Shown: positions 9,026-17,484 of the stretch, piece by piece
Layout: the number at the start of each line of letters is the position of its first letter
How positions within the stretch are numbered: position 1 is the stretch's first letter
NCBI RefSeq assembly: GCF_023158935.1
Contig: NZ_CP096120.1
Span: 62,001 to 126,000, forward strand
Source of the DNA: Acinetobacter portensis
Lineage (GTDB): Bacteria > Pseudomonadota > Gammaproteobacteria > Pseudomonadales > Moraxellaceae
DNA: 64,000 bases
Reading direction: 5' to 3'
Notes under the pieces: model-generated
Seen by the model: only the letters and a program-made list of their open reading frames with translations
Database searches by the model: none
Told to the model about the DNA's origin: nothing
Position numbers and translations under genes: made by a program

Positions 9026-10279
9026 TTAAGATGCGCGAGATTGTTTTGCTTTAAGAATTTCAGTACGAATAGTTTGAGCCAATTCTGCTTGATTGCTATC
9101 CATGCCGTTAATCATAAATGCATGGCGCGTTAAAACATTGGTCGGATTTGGCAGATTCACTAATTCATAGTGCGTAGACAAATCTTTTAACAATTCGTTT
9201 GGTAGGTAAATTGCACTTTCTTTTGCTGAAAGTTGATTTACTAAACGTTCCGCAGCTTGTACTGCATTTAGCTGCATTGTTTCAACTGAAGTTGCGATAG
9301 CACAACGAGTTTGTAGAACAAAACGTTTGTCTTCGCGGTAACGCTTATACAATACTTCAGACAGAAGTTGGAACACTGTACCAATCATCGCTAAACATTC
9401 TGCAGCATTAGGCTTCTCAGAAGAAATAGTTAAAGTTGCACCATTTCGATTGAACTGCTGAACAGTTGTAATGTCGGAAACATTCAATTTGTAATGTTGA
9501 ACACAAAGCTCAATACTCTTTGTTAAAAAGATTTGGCATAAATTAAAGTAAGGAATTGAAACCTTATCTGTAATTGAGTCAAGTAATTGCTTTGGATCGT
9601 AGAACTGAATATTTAAAGCAATTGCATTTTGATCTTGAGTTTCGGCTTTGAATTCTCTTGCTTTAACTAAAGGCTTCGAAAGATGCTGAGATTGCGCCAA
9701 TGTTACAGCCGTATTTTTCTTTTCTTGTTCTAATGCTTGAGTCAGCATTTGAAGTTCGTGTTTTAAGCGCGCTTCATTATTAATATTTGTAAGATACTCA
9801 GTACGGCTTGGTCGAGCAATAGCGCGATACGCTAACCATAATAAGCTATGAATAAATAATGAAAATAGAATTGCCATCCATTGAGTACGTAAAATTTCAC
9901 CAATACTTGGCTTAATTAACGTAATTTCAATTGTTCCGACTTTCTTTTCATTTTGTAAGGCATCACGAACAAAAATTTCACCCTGACGTGTTTTTGACAT
10001 GCCGCCAGTCGCAAGCACCTGCTTATTGGCATCTAAAATACGAATAGATGCAATATTCGGGTTGGTTGCATAACGATTCGCCAACAAAGCAAGAGACACT
10101 GTATTGGCAGGATCAAGCTCAGATAAGCTGTCCGTAACCAATTGAGTTGTCATCAATTGCCCTTGATTGGCGCGGTTTTCATTTAATTGATGTGTCGTTG
10201 CAAGTACCAATAAAAAGGTATGCAAGGTAAAGCTTACAATCAGTAGGCTAGCAAATAGCCCTTGTCTAGGCGCATTCAA
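9026..10279 (-). CDS. Inner-membrane protein, YtjB/AhpA-like, divergent from serB
   Basis: A 417-residue protein with an N-terminal membrane helix (about residues 9-27), a periplasmic domain of about 100 residues (AIRILDANKQVLATG-like sensor fold), a second membrane helix (about 133-150), a coiled coil (about 170-200), and a cytoplasmic C-terminal domain. The layout and position divergent from serB match E. coli YtjB (Smp/AhpA), whose role is unclear. The best start is TTG at 10279, preceded by TTTGGAAG at good spacing; no in-frame ATG is nearby. The 77-bp gap to serB must hold both promoters. Confidence 0.65.
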   Translation of the reverse strand: MNAPRQGLFASLLIVSFTLHTFLLVLATTHQLNENRANQGQLMTTQLVTDSLSELDPANTVSLALLANRYATNPNIASIRILDANKQVLATGGMSKTRQGEIFVRDALQNEKKVGTIEITLIKPSIGEILRTQWMAILFSLFIHSLLWLAYRAIARPSRTEYLTNINNEARLKHELQMLTQALEQEKKNTAVTLAQSQHLSKPLVKAREFKAETQDQNAIALNIQFYDPKQLLDSITDKVSIPYFNLCQIFLTKSIELCVQHYKLNVSDITTVQQFNRNGATLTISSEKPNAAECLAMIGTVFQLLSEVLYKRYREDKRFVLQTRCAIATSVETMQLNAVQAAERLVNQLSAKESAIYLPNELLKDLSTHYELVNLPNPTNVLTRHAFMINGMDSNQAELAQTIRTEILKAKQSRAS

Positions 10280-10356
10280 CGTAAACTTCCAAAGTAATTC
10301 TACTTAAATTCGATTATGATTCTAACAATAGTTGTAGCTCAGACCAGAGTCAATTC

Positions 10357-11577
10357 ATGCGTGAAATCATTCTTATATCATTTTTAGGACCTGACCAACC
10401 TAATCAGTTTACTCGATTAATGCAGGTGTTGTCCGCTCATTCCTTACAAATTCTAGATGTTGGCCAAGCCGTCATCCATAATCAACTCACTTTAGGTATT
10501 GTTGTTGCCTCTGAAGATCAGACTGCGACAGCATTAGCCATGAAAGAGATCTTAATTTTAGCACATGAAATTGGTTTAACTGTTCGCTTTAAACCAATCT
10601 TAACAACAGATTATGATCAATGGGTAAGTGAAGGCGGGCGCACACGTTATATCGTAACGGCATTAGCTCCTGAATTAAAAGCATCTCACTTACAAGCAGT
10701 GACTCAAATTGTGTCTAGCCAAGGCTTTAACATTGAAACGGTAACACGTTTATCTGGTAGACCAACCTTAGAAAATGAAGCAGTTGAGCCTAAACGAGCT
10801 TGTGTAGAGTTTGGTTTAAAAGGGCAAATGCTAGATGCGGCTGCAATGCGTGCGGCTTGTTTAAAGTTATCTAGCGAATTAAATGTCGATGTTGCTGTTC
10901 AAGAAGACAATGCTTACCGCCGTAACCGCCGCTTAGTATGTTTCGATATGGATTCAACACTAATTGAACAAGAAGTGATTGATGAACTTGCGAAAGAAGC
11001 AGGTGTAGGGGAGCAAGTTGCCGAAATTACCGAACGTGCAATGCAAGGCGAACTTGACTTCCAAAGCAGTTTCCGTGCACGTGTTGCTTTATTAAAAGGT
11101 ATGGATGCTTCTGTACTTGAAAGTATTGCAGAACGTTTAACCATTACTGAAGGTGCAGAACGTTTAATTTCTACATTAAAAGCATTGGGTTATCGCACTG
11201 CAATTTTGTCTGGTGGTTTCCAATATTTTGCAGAATATTTACAAGCAAAATTAGGTATAGATGAAGTACATGCAAACATCTTAGATATTCAAGATGGCAA
11301 GGTAACAGGTGAAGTGAAAGGACATATTGTAGATGGTGCTCGTAAAGCTTTATTACTGACGAAAATTGCTGAAGAAATGGGTATTTCACTTGAACAAACA
11401 ATTGCAGTAGGTGATGGTGCAAACGATTTACCAATGCTTTCAATTGCAGGCTTAGGCGTAGCATTCCGTGCTAAACCATTAGTTCGTCAAAATGCAAACC
11501 AAGCCATTTCAAGCGTTGGTTTAGATGGCGTACTTTATTTACTTGGCGTTCATGATAAAGACTTAAATCGAGCTTAA
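10357..11577 (+). CDS. serB: Phosphoserine phosphatase with N-terminal ACT domains
   Basis: Last step of serine synthesis. Residues 1-180 hold two ACT-like regulatory modules (ILISFLGPDQPNQFTRL; then RYIVTALAPELKASHL). The HAD phosphatase domain follows: motif I FDMDSTLIEQE with nucleophile Asp197 and acid Asp199, motif II LSGGF, and motif III/IV GDGANDLPML. The 406 residues match ACT-containing SerB proteins of Pseudomonas and Acinetobacter. ATG 10357 is the start; it is transcribed away from the YtjB-like gene. Confidence 0.97.
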   Translation: MREIILISFLGPDQPNQFTRLMQVLSAHSLQILDVGQAVIHNQLTLGIVVASEDQTATALAMKEILILAHEIGLTVRFKPILTTDYDQWVSEGGRTRYIVTALAPELKASHLQAVTQIVSSQGFNIETVTRLSGRPTLENEAVEPKRACVEFGLKGQMLDAAAMRAACLKLSSELNVDVAVQEDNAYRRNRRLVCFDMDSTLIEQEVIDELAKEAGVGEQVAEITERAMQGELDFQSSFRARVALLKGMDASVLESIAERLTITEGAERLISTLKALGYRTAILSGGFQYFAEYLQAKLGIDEVHANILDIQDGKVTGEVKGHIVDGARKALLLTKIAEEMGISLEQTIAVGDGANDLPMLSIAGLGVAFRAKPLVRQNANQAISSVGLDGVLYLLGVHDKDLNRA

Positions 11578-11595
11578 TCACTGAATAGTTTGAAT

Positions 11596-11625
11596 AAAAA
11601 TACGGCAGTCATGCCGTATTTTTTT
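11596..11625 (+). terminator. Terminator of serB
   Basis: A 12-bp stem AAAAATACGGCA/TGCCGTATTTTT with a GTCA loop, 20 bp after the serB stop. Confidence 0.9.
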
Positions 11626-11989
11626 GTTTATATTTAGGTTAAAAACGAGAAGCAAGTAGCAGTTTAAAGCAAGAAAAAAATAACGATAAATGCCATCGGT
11701 AAAAAAAATTTCTGATCTAAAAAGAGCACTGTTTTTTTTGTAATGACACGCTAAGAAAGAACAGGCTTAAGTTCCCGAAAAAGTTAAAATCAAAAAAATG
11801 TAATTACAATATAATATTGCGACAATGTATGTCGCACAACCAAATAACAAGTCTTTTTTTATACAAAAAACTGCTCATAATGCTTTTCATAGAGTTTAAA
11901 TATACATAGCCCATTAATCTAATTAAAGGTATTCGCGTTAGATGGGCGCTTTGTAAAAAAGCACAAATCTAACACTAACGGAGGTTTTT
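11626..11989 (+). other. Intergenic region with a palindrome and a structured leader
   Basis: No gene is seen. Two structures stand out: a perfect inverted repeat TGCGACA-5-TGTCGCA (11818-11824 and 11830-11836), and just before the next gene GTTAGAT/ATCTAAC arms (11938-11944 and 11967-11973) enclosing an inner GCTTT/AAAGC hairpin. The first could be an operator or short hairpin; the second would fold at the 5' end of the downstream mRNA, ending close to its GGAGG ribosome site. Confidence 0.4.
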
Positions 11990-12328
11990 ATGGCAACAGC
12001 AGATTTAGCAAGCATTGTCGGCATAAGCTTAGTAGCGGTTGCTTTGATTGCTGTTTTCTTCTCGCCTTATCGCCGCTGGTTAAGTTTTATGATGGCTGGA
12101 ATGGTATTTTGGGGACTACTGGAAGCGGTACGTTTTAGCGTACAAACAGTATTCGAATTCCCTGTAACCTACAGTTATTTAGCTGCGATTTCATTTGCAA
12201 TGGTCATGATGACAATATTGCTTTTAGTTGAAGATCGTCGCGCGGAACGAGCAGCAGTAGCAAAGCGTCGTTATATTGAGCATACTCCAGTATATGAGGA
12301 CGATCAGCAGCAATATTCTAGCCGTTAA
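11990..12328 (+). CDS. Small conserved membrane protein, function unknown
   Basis: A 112-residue protein with three hydrophobic segments (about residues 5-24, 30-52 and 58-80), then a charged cytoplasmic-looking tail (VEDRRAERAAVAKRRY...). It has a strong ribosome site, GGAGG, 6 bp before ATG 11990. I do not recognise the family. It stands alone between serB and the SCP2-domain gene with its own terminator. A single-gene unit with a long folded leader suggests post-transcriptional control, which is inference. Confidence 0.75.
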   Translation: MATADLASIVGISLVAVALIAVFFSPYRRWLSFMMAGMVFWGLLEAVRFSVQTVFEFPVTYSYLAAISFAMVMMTILLLVEDRRAERAAVAKRRYIEHTPVYEDDQQQYSSR

Positions 12329-12348
12329 GCGAAGACTGATCTTTCTTG

Positions 12349-12376
12349 AAAAATGCACATTTATGTGCATTTTTTT
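12349..12376 (+). terminator. Terminator of the small membrane protein gene
   Basis: Stem AAAAATGCACAT/ATGTGCATTTTT with a 2-base loop and a T-run, 20 bp after the stop. Confidence 0.9.
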
Positions 12377-12482
12377 ATACCTAAAATTTATACTTTATTA
12401 CGTAAAGCAGTACTGCAAAAAAAATAAGCTATGGTAGGATGTCGTAGTTCAATTTTATAAAATTACAATAGGCTTCGATGTC

Positions 12483-12962
12483 ATGAAATTTCCTTCACTA
12501 CCTGTCGTAAAACTACCACTTGTTGATGTGAGTACAGACCCACTTGATCTTATGATTGCAGGTTTGGTATTGCGTATGAAGCAATTGGCTCGTACAAGTC
12601 CTAAATTTATTGAGTTAATTCACGATAGACAGTTCCGTATTCAAATTGGCACGGACTTAGGTATGGCACGTCAAATTATTGTGAATAATGGCAAAATTGA
12701 TACCGTTTCAGGAAGTGCTGAACCTGCTGATTTTACTTTGCAGTTTGCAGACAGTGAGCAAGGTGTGAAAACTTTGGCTAAAGGCGATCCATCTGTATTT
12801 ATGACAGGTATGCAAAACGGCACAATTAAAATGGAAGGCGATTTCAGTTTATTGGTTTGGTTTAACCGCGTTGCTCGACTTATTCCACCAAAATTGCCAA
12901 AGCCTGTAAAAGAAAAATTGTCTTTTGCTCGTCAATTTATTAAAGAAAAAACGGGTAAATAA
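12483..12962 (+). CDS. SCP2 sterol-binding-domain protein
   Basis: A 159-residue protein with one SCP2-like lipid-binding domain (about residues 20-140). Typical strands are FRIQIGTDLGMARQIIVNNGKI and ADFTLQFADSEQGVKTLAKGDPSVFMTGMQNGTIKMEGD, the latter matching the family pattern of a loop with GxIKxEGD. No signal peptide or membrane helix is seen. Such proteins (for example UbiJ-like and UbiT-like) bind isoprenoid or acyl lipids, but I cannot assign the ligand. ATG 12483 is used; no strong Shine-Dalgarno is visible. Confidence 0.8.
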   Translation: MKFPSLPVVKLPLVDVSTDPLDLMIAGLVLRMKQLARTSPKFIELIHDRQFRIQIGTDLGMARQIIVNNGKIDTVSGSAEPADFTLQFADSEQGVKTLAKGDPSVFMTGMQNGTIKMEGDFSLLVWFNRVARLIPPKLPKPVKEKLSFARQFIKEKTGK

Positions 12963-13037
12963 ATCTTCTACTCCAAAGTTTCCTTTCTTTGAGAAAGTAG
13001 AAATTAGGAGAAAGCTTAATAAAAAGCCCTCTGTTGA

Positions 13038-14428
13038 GTAATGCCAGTCAGTTAAGAAATTGACTGGCATTTTCTTGGATATTTTTGTGCTTTAATTTTC
13101 ACTACTCGCGGACATTGCCTTTGCCTTTTTTCAGGTAATACAAATATTTTAGATTGTTCAAATAATTGCGCTAAATGTTTGGGTAGGTTTCCTGCTGATT
13201 CTAAAGGTGTGTGCCTTAAGATATTGATAATACTCATGGATGCAATATGGAAACTGATCCTTAAAGGACTCACCTTTGCATGTTCAGCGATAAACCTCAT
13301 CTGTCTTCTTAAGATATTATATGCAATAAATACCCCCCACAATTCTTGATAGACCAAATCAGGTTGTTTGCTTCTTAAAATCCTTGCATCCTGTAAATCA
13401 CTTTTAATTTCCCGATAACACATTTCTATTTCCCAACGCTGGATATAAAGCATTGCAAGGTCTTTGAATGGATAAACTTTAGAATCTGTTAATGATGTAA
13501 TGTAACATCTTATTTTCCCTGCATATTCAACTTCAATTAAACGTGCTTCCCAATAGTCACCCAATGACGGATTTATCTTTTTTGCTCTTGCTGAAACAGG
13601 CATTTTGATCTGAAAGTCATGGGCCGCATTATGATGAATCACTTCATAACGCAGGTTGTCCTTTGCTCGCATCAACCAATGACTCTCTTCTGCCTGAGAT
13701 TGCCAACTCACTAAAAAATCAGCAGAGAAGTAAGCACGATCAAATAGGGTAATACTGCGAACTGGTGCTTTTAATTGACTGGCTAAGGTTAATTCACCTT
13801 GATCCATACTGCCAATTTGGGCATCAATCATTTCATGTGTATTGGTATTCACTAGGCAAGTCGCTCTGACTTGTGGGTAAGGGGCAGCTGCTGTTTTGCC
13901 TTTGGATGAACCAAAGTGCTTAAAGTTTTCTTCTGTATGAGGCATAGACCAAACCACACCATCTACAGCACAAACGCATAGACCGTGAAAGTTGCTATAT
14001 TGTTGTTGTGAGTCTTTAAACCATGCCTGACTTAATGTCGAAAATAAAGCACTCATGGGTTCTAATCCTAAGCGCTGTCTTGCTTGTACGGATGCACTCG
14101 GTACACAGTATTCTGCCGTACCGAAAACAAGTTGCAATTGTTGAACCACATACCAAATCGGCTGATTTCGAAATAGAGCAAGTCCGATCACCAGCCAAAC
14201 AACATGTTCAGCAGGCAGTTTTCTTTTTCGAATTGATGCTTTACCTGTTTGGTTTAAGCAATCTTCAATCCAGTTTAAATCAATCAATTCACTGAATTGT
14301 GAAAGTGAAGGTAGGGTTTGTTTTAATGTTAAATCTAGATTCTGAGATAAATTCATAAAAAAAGAGCGTATTTACATACGCTCTTTTTACAGCATTTTAA
14401 CTTTTTTTGCTTAACTGACTGGCATTAC
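13038..14428 (-). mobile_element. IS4-family insertion sequence, about 1391 bp
   Basis: Perfect 19-bp terminal inverted repeats GTAATGCCAGTCAGTTAAG (13038-13056; complement 14410-14428) flank one transposase gene. No target duplication is visible outside them, so the copy is older than the others here or was rearranged. The left end forms an 11-bp hairpin (13040-13050 with 13061-13071) that includes the transposase stop codon. A 12-bp hairpin (14359-14370 with 14377-14388) sits just upstream of the transposase start. I cannot name the element. Confidence 0.92.
13052..14356 (-). CDS. IS4-family transposase
   Basis: A 434-residue intact transposase of the IS4 type. An N-terminal DNA-binding region (LSQFSELIDLNWIEDCLNQTGKAS...RKRKLP) is followed by the DDE core: VCAVDGVVWSMP, ITLFDRAYFSADFL, and YIQRWEIEMCYREIKSDLQ with the IS4 Y-(2)-R-(3)-E-(6)-K pattern. 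The stop codon lies in the terminal repeat. A perfect 12-bp hairpin 3 bp upstream of the ATG (14356) would cover the ribosome site in transcripts entering from outside, a known way for IS4-group elements to avoid expression from external promoters. Confidence 0.93.
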   Translation of the reverse strand: MNLSQNLDLTLKQTLPSLSQFSELIDLNWIEDCLNQTGKASIRKRKLPAEHVVWLVIGLALFRNQPIWYVVQQLQLVFGTAEYCVPSASVQARQRLGLEPMSALFSTLSQAWFKDSQQQYSNFHGLCVCAVDGVVWSMPHTEENFKHFGSSKGKTAAAPYPQVRATCLVNTNTHEMIDAQIGSMDQGELTLASQLKAPVRSITLFDRAYFSADFLVSWQSQAEESHWLMRAKDNLRYEVIHHNAAHDFQIKMPVSARAKKINPSLGDYWEARLIEVEYAGKIRCYITSLTDSKVYPFKDLAMLYIQRWEIEMCYREIKSDLQDARILRSKQPDLVYQELWGVFIAYNILRRQMRFIAEHAKVSPLRISFHIASMSIINILRHTPLESAGNLPKHLAQLFEQSKIFVLPEKRQRQCPRVVKIKAQKYPRKCQSIS

Positions 14429-14465
14429 GCATTTGCGGGCTTTTTTGCATATATAAGATATTGAG

Positions 14466-14906
14466 TTATTCAATTTCTAAGTTGAATGTTACAGGTCCAT
14501 CATTGACCAAATGCACTTTCATATCTGCTGCGAAAATACCTGTTTGAACATTTTCAAACTGAGACTTTGCGTATTCAACCAATTGTTCATAAAGTTCTTT
14601 TGCATCGTTTGGTGCCATTGCAGGACCAAAGTCAGGACGTAAACCTTTTTGTGTTTGTGCCATCAAAGTAAATTGAGAAACAAGTAATAAGCCACCATTG
14701 GCTTGGGAAATATTCCAGCCCATTTTTCCTTGTTCATCATCAAAAAAGCGATATTTTAAAATTTTATCGATCAGCTTTTTGCCTTTTTCTAAATTATCTT
14801 CTTTGCCTAAACCTAGAAAAACTAGAATGCCTTTTTCAATTTCTCCTGTTGTTTCACCATCTACAACTACTTTAGCTTCAAGAACTCGTTGCAATAAAGC
14901 ACGCAT
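14466..14906 (-). CDS. dtd: D-aminoacyl-tRNA deacylase
   Basis: Removes D-amino acids wrongly attached to tRNA. From ATG 14906 it is 146 residues, the standard size, starting MRALLQRVLEAKVVVDGE; the longer open frame to 15083 is an AT-rich run without start support. Family motifs are visible: GLLLVSQFTL (SQxTL, with the catalytic Thr) and NDGPVTFNLE (the cross-subunit GP motif). It is convergent with the SCP2-domain gene across the IS insertion and divergent from the catalase gene. Confidence 0.96.
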   Translation of the reverse strand: MRALLQRVLEAKVVVDGETTGEIEKGILVFLGLGKEDNLEKGKKLIDKILKYRFFDDEQGKMGWNISQANGGLLLVSQFTLMAQTQKGLRPDFGPAMAPNDAKELYEQLVEYAKSQFENVQTGIFAADMKVHLVNDGPVTFNLEIE

Positions 14907-15142
14907 AACACAACCACATATGATGTTTTTTAATTCAAACAGATTGTAGCAAATATCACTACTCAGCATGATGTTTTGATGGTTGAATTCATATAAGTGT
15001 TTAATAAATATAAAAATCACATAAAAACCAAACTTATGATCTAATAAAACGATTAAAGCTATAAAAATAAACCTTTTTACCAATTTATGTGAAAAATGTA
15101 ATTTAGCCCGTGCAGGAAAGGTATGAATTGAGAGAAAACATC

Positions 15143-16660
15143 ATGTTTAAGCGTTCTTTATTGGTTGCGATGCTTACAGCAGCAACGGCAGCGACACAAG
15201 CTGCACCATTAACAAAAGATAACGGTGCTCCAGTGGGTGATAATCAAAACTCAATCACCGCGGGTCCAAATGGTGGCACTTTGCTACAAGACGTTCAATT
15301 GGTACAAAAATTACAACGTTTTGGTCGCGAGCGTATTCCTGAGCGTGTTGTTCATGCGCGCGGTACAGGTGCTTATGGTGAGTTTGTTGCAACTAAAGAT
15401 TTATCGGATTTAACACTTGCATCACTTTTCAAAGGTGGCACTAAAACTCCAGTATTCTTACGTTTTTCAACTGTAATTCATGGTAAAGGTTCTCCTGAAA
15501 CTTTACGTGACCCGCACGGTTTTGCAATTAAGTTTTATACAAAAGAAGGTAACTGGGATTTAGTGGGTAACCAATCTCCAGTATTCTTTATTCGTGATGC
15601 AATTAAATTCCCAGACTTCATTCATGCAATGAAGCCAAGCCCAATTAACAACGTTCAAGATGCGAACCGTGTTTTTGACTTCTTGTCTAGCCAGCCATGG
15701 GCAACAAACATGTTGACTTATGTGTACGGTAACCAAGGTGTGCCAACAAGCTATCGTGAACAAGATGGTTTTGGTGTTCACGCTTACAAGTTGTATAACG
15801 ACAAAGGCGAATACAAATACGTTAAATTTAACTTCCGCTCTAAACAAGGCGTAAAAGGTCTTAACGTTAAAGAAGCTGCGGAACAGCAAGGTAAAGACTT
15901 CAACCACTTAACGAATGATCTTTACAACAACATTAACAAAGGTAATTTCCCTAAATGGGATCTTTACATCCAAGTTTTAGATCCGAAAAATTTAGGTAAA
16001 TTCGATTTTGATCCATTAGATCCAACGAAAATTTGGCCTAATGATTTAGTTCCAGAAACTAAAGTGGGTACGTTAACGCTTAATCGTATGCCGAAGAACT
16101 TCTTTAACGAAACTGAGCAATCTGCATTTGCACCAGGTAACTTAGTTCCAGGTATCGAGCCATCTGAAGACCGTTTATTACAAGGTCGTGTGTTCTCGTA
16201 TTCAGATACTCAAATGTATCGTTTAGGCACGAACCATCAGCAAATTCCTGTAAACCGTCCATTGGTTGAAGTAAATAATAACAACCAAGATGGTTACATG
16301 AACGTAAGTGAACGTGATTCTGATGTGAACTATGAACCAAGCCGTAAAGAGCCAAAACCATCAACTGCGAAAGCACGTGCGGTAGAAACGCCTTTATCTG
16401 GTTATGTTCAACAAATTGCTGTGAAAGAGCAAAACTTTAAGCAAGCTGGTGATTTATACCGCTCATACACTGCAAAAGAAAAAGATGATTTGATCATGAA
16501 CTTGGCGGCTGACTTAGGCAACGTTAAAGATTCAGAAACAAAACACATCATGTTGTCTTACTTCTATAAAGCAGATGCAGACTACGGTACGCGTATGACT
16601 AAAGCTGTAAATGGTAACTTGGCGACTGTAAAAGCAAAAGCAGAGAAATTAAAAGACTAA
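15143..16660 (+). CDS. Heme catalase with signal peptide
   Basis: Degrades hydrogen peroxide. From ATG 15143, with GAGAG upstream, the protein is 505 residues. A clear Sec signal peptide (MFKRSLLVAMLTAATAATQA, cut near residue 20) predicts a periplasmic enzyme. Active-site residues are present: His71 (ERVVHARGTGAYG), the catalytic Asn in VGNQSPVFFIRDA, and the heme-ligand Tyr in GRVFSYSDTQMYRLG. It is the small-subunit, clade-3 type length. The next gene, 177 bp downstream, encodes an exported ankyrin protein; catalase plus ankyrin partners are known from Pseudomonas (katB-ankB). Confidence 0.95.
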   Translation: MFKRSLLVAMLTAATAATQAAPLTKDNGAPVGDNQNSITAGPNGGTLLQDVQLVQKLQRFGRERIPERVVHARGTGAYGEFVATKDLSDLTLASLFKGGTKTPVFLRFSTVIHGKGSPETLRDPHGFAIKFYTKEGNWDLVGNQSPVFFIRDAIKFPDFIHAMKPSPINNVQDANRVFDFLSSQPWATNMLTYVYGNQGVPTSYREQDGFGVHAYKLYNDKGEYKYVKFNFRSKQGVKGLNVKEAAEQQGKDFNHLTNDLYNNINKGNFPKWDLYIQVLDPKNLGKFDFDPLDPTKIWPNDLVPETKVGTLTLNRMPKNFFNETEQSAFAPGNLVPGIEPSEDRLLQGRVFSYSDTQMYRLGTNHQQIPVNRPLVEVNNNNQDGYMNVSERDSDVNYEPSRKEPKPSTAKARAVETPLSGYVQQIAVKEQNFKQAGDLYRSYTAKEKDDLIMNLAADLGNVKDSETKHIMLSYFYKADADYGTRMTKAVNGNLATVKAKAEKLKD

Positions 16661-16837
16661 GTTTTTAACTAATCAATTTAGGTTGATTGGCTGAATTGGT
16701 GACTAGGGCATAGGAAGTCACCTCAAGAAAGTCCTGTAGAACTCAATTCCTTTCCTGCACCCTAGGGGAGTTTTACAGGCACTCAATTTTTGCAAATTTC
16801 AAACTTTGAAATAATTCGATTTCTGTTGGAGTTCATT

Positions 16838-17335
16838 ATGAGTATTTTACAACGAACATTTTTAGCCAGCATTTTTGTCTTTTCTTCTGCATTTGCAACA
16901 GCAACTGAAGTCAAAAATATCTCCCCCGCTAAAAATGCTGTAACTAATCAGGTGAACTCACAACAGGAATTGGTTGATCTATTTTTTGCTGCTGCTAAAA
17001 CGGGCAATGAAGAAGTGATCAATGAATTTTTAAAATATGGTTTTCCTGTAGATGTCAGAAATAAAGATGGTTACACGCCACTCATGATGGCGGCTTATTA
17101 TGGACATCAAAATATTGTAACAACCTTAATTTCAAAGGGTGCAGACCGCTGTGCCCGCGACAATAAAGGCAATACAGCCTTAATGGGCGCAATGTTTAAA
17201 TTAGAATGGTCTATAGTGAAACAGCTTCGCAAAACAGATTGTGATGTAAATGCAAAGCAAACAGGACAGAAAACAGTTGAACAATTTGCCAAAATTATTG
17301 GACAGGATGAGAAATTAAAGCAGTTAAAAGATTAA
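16838..17335 (+). CDS. Exported ankyrin-repeat protein, probable catalase partner
   Basis: From ATG 16838 (TTGGAG upstream) this is 165 residues: a signal peptide (MSILQRTFLASIFVFSSAFATA), then a helix and three to four ankyrin repeats (NEEVINEFLKYGFPVDVRNKDGYTPLMMAAYYGH; QNIVTTLISKGADRCARDNKGNTALMGA; then a degenerate repeat). In Pseudomonas AnkB and Campylobacter Cj1386, ankyrin proteins next to catalases are needed for full catalase activity, probably through heme delivery. Signal peptides on both proteins here put the pair in the same compartment. A longer open frame to 16790 is rejected. Confidence 0.88.
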   Translation: MSILQRTFLASIFVFSSAFATATEVKNISPAKNAVTNQVNSQQELVDLFFAAAKTGNEEVINEFLKYGFPVDVRNKDGYTPLMMAAYYGHQNIVTTLISKGADRCARDNKGNTALMGAMFKLEWSIVKQLRKTDCDVNAKQTGQKTVEQFAKIIGQDEKLKQLKD

Positions 17336-17363
17336 TTTTACGCTCTGAATATTAAGAATATTT

Positions 17364-17391
17364 AAGATCCAAGATAAATTGGATCTTTTCT
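17364..17391 (+). terminator. Terminator after the ankyrin gene
   Basis: A 9-bp stem AAGATCCAA/TTGGATCTT with a 6-base loop and following T-rich tail, 28 bp after the stop. None is clear between catalase and ankyrin genes, which supports their co-transcription. Confidence 0.8.
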
Positions 17392-17484
17392 TTTATCTAA
17401 AACAGACTACTGTCAGATAAAACTTTTAATTTTTACTTAAAAAATATGCTTTAATGCAATAAGCACAGCGAAATACATCAAGAT

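Larger units (their letters stand above)
13021..14446. terminator. Terminator split by an IS4-family element
   Basis: AAAAAGCCC at 13021-13029 and GGGCTTTTT at 14437-14445 are perfect complements lying 8 bp outside each end of the IS at 13038-14428. Without the element they would form a 9-bp stem with A/T runs between the convergent SCP2-domain and dtd genes, exactly where a bidirectional terminator is expected. Confidence 0.6.

Noticed and set aside
12963..13020. TTCTAC/GTAGAA inverted repeat after the SCP2-domain gene as a terminator
   Set aside because: The loop is long and no T-run follows; the split AAAAAGCCC/GGGCTTTTT repeat is a better terminator candidate.
14907..15083. N-terminal extension of dtd
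   Set aside because: The extra 59 residues are low-complexity AT-rich translation; the standard 146-residue start at 14906 fits the family.
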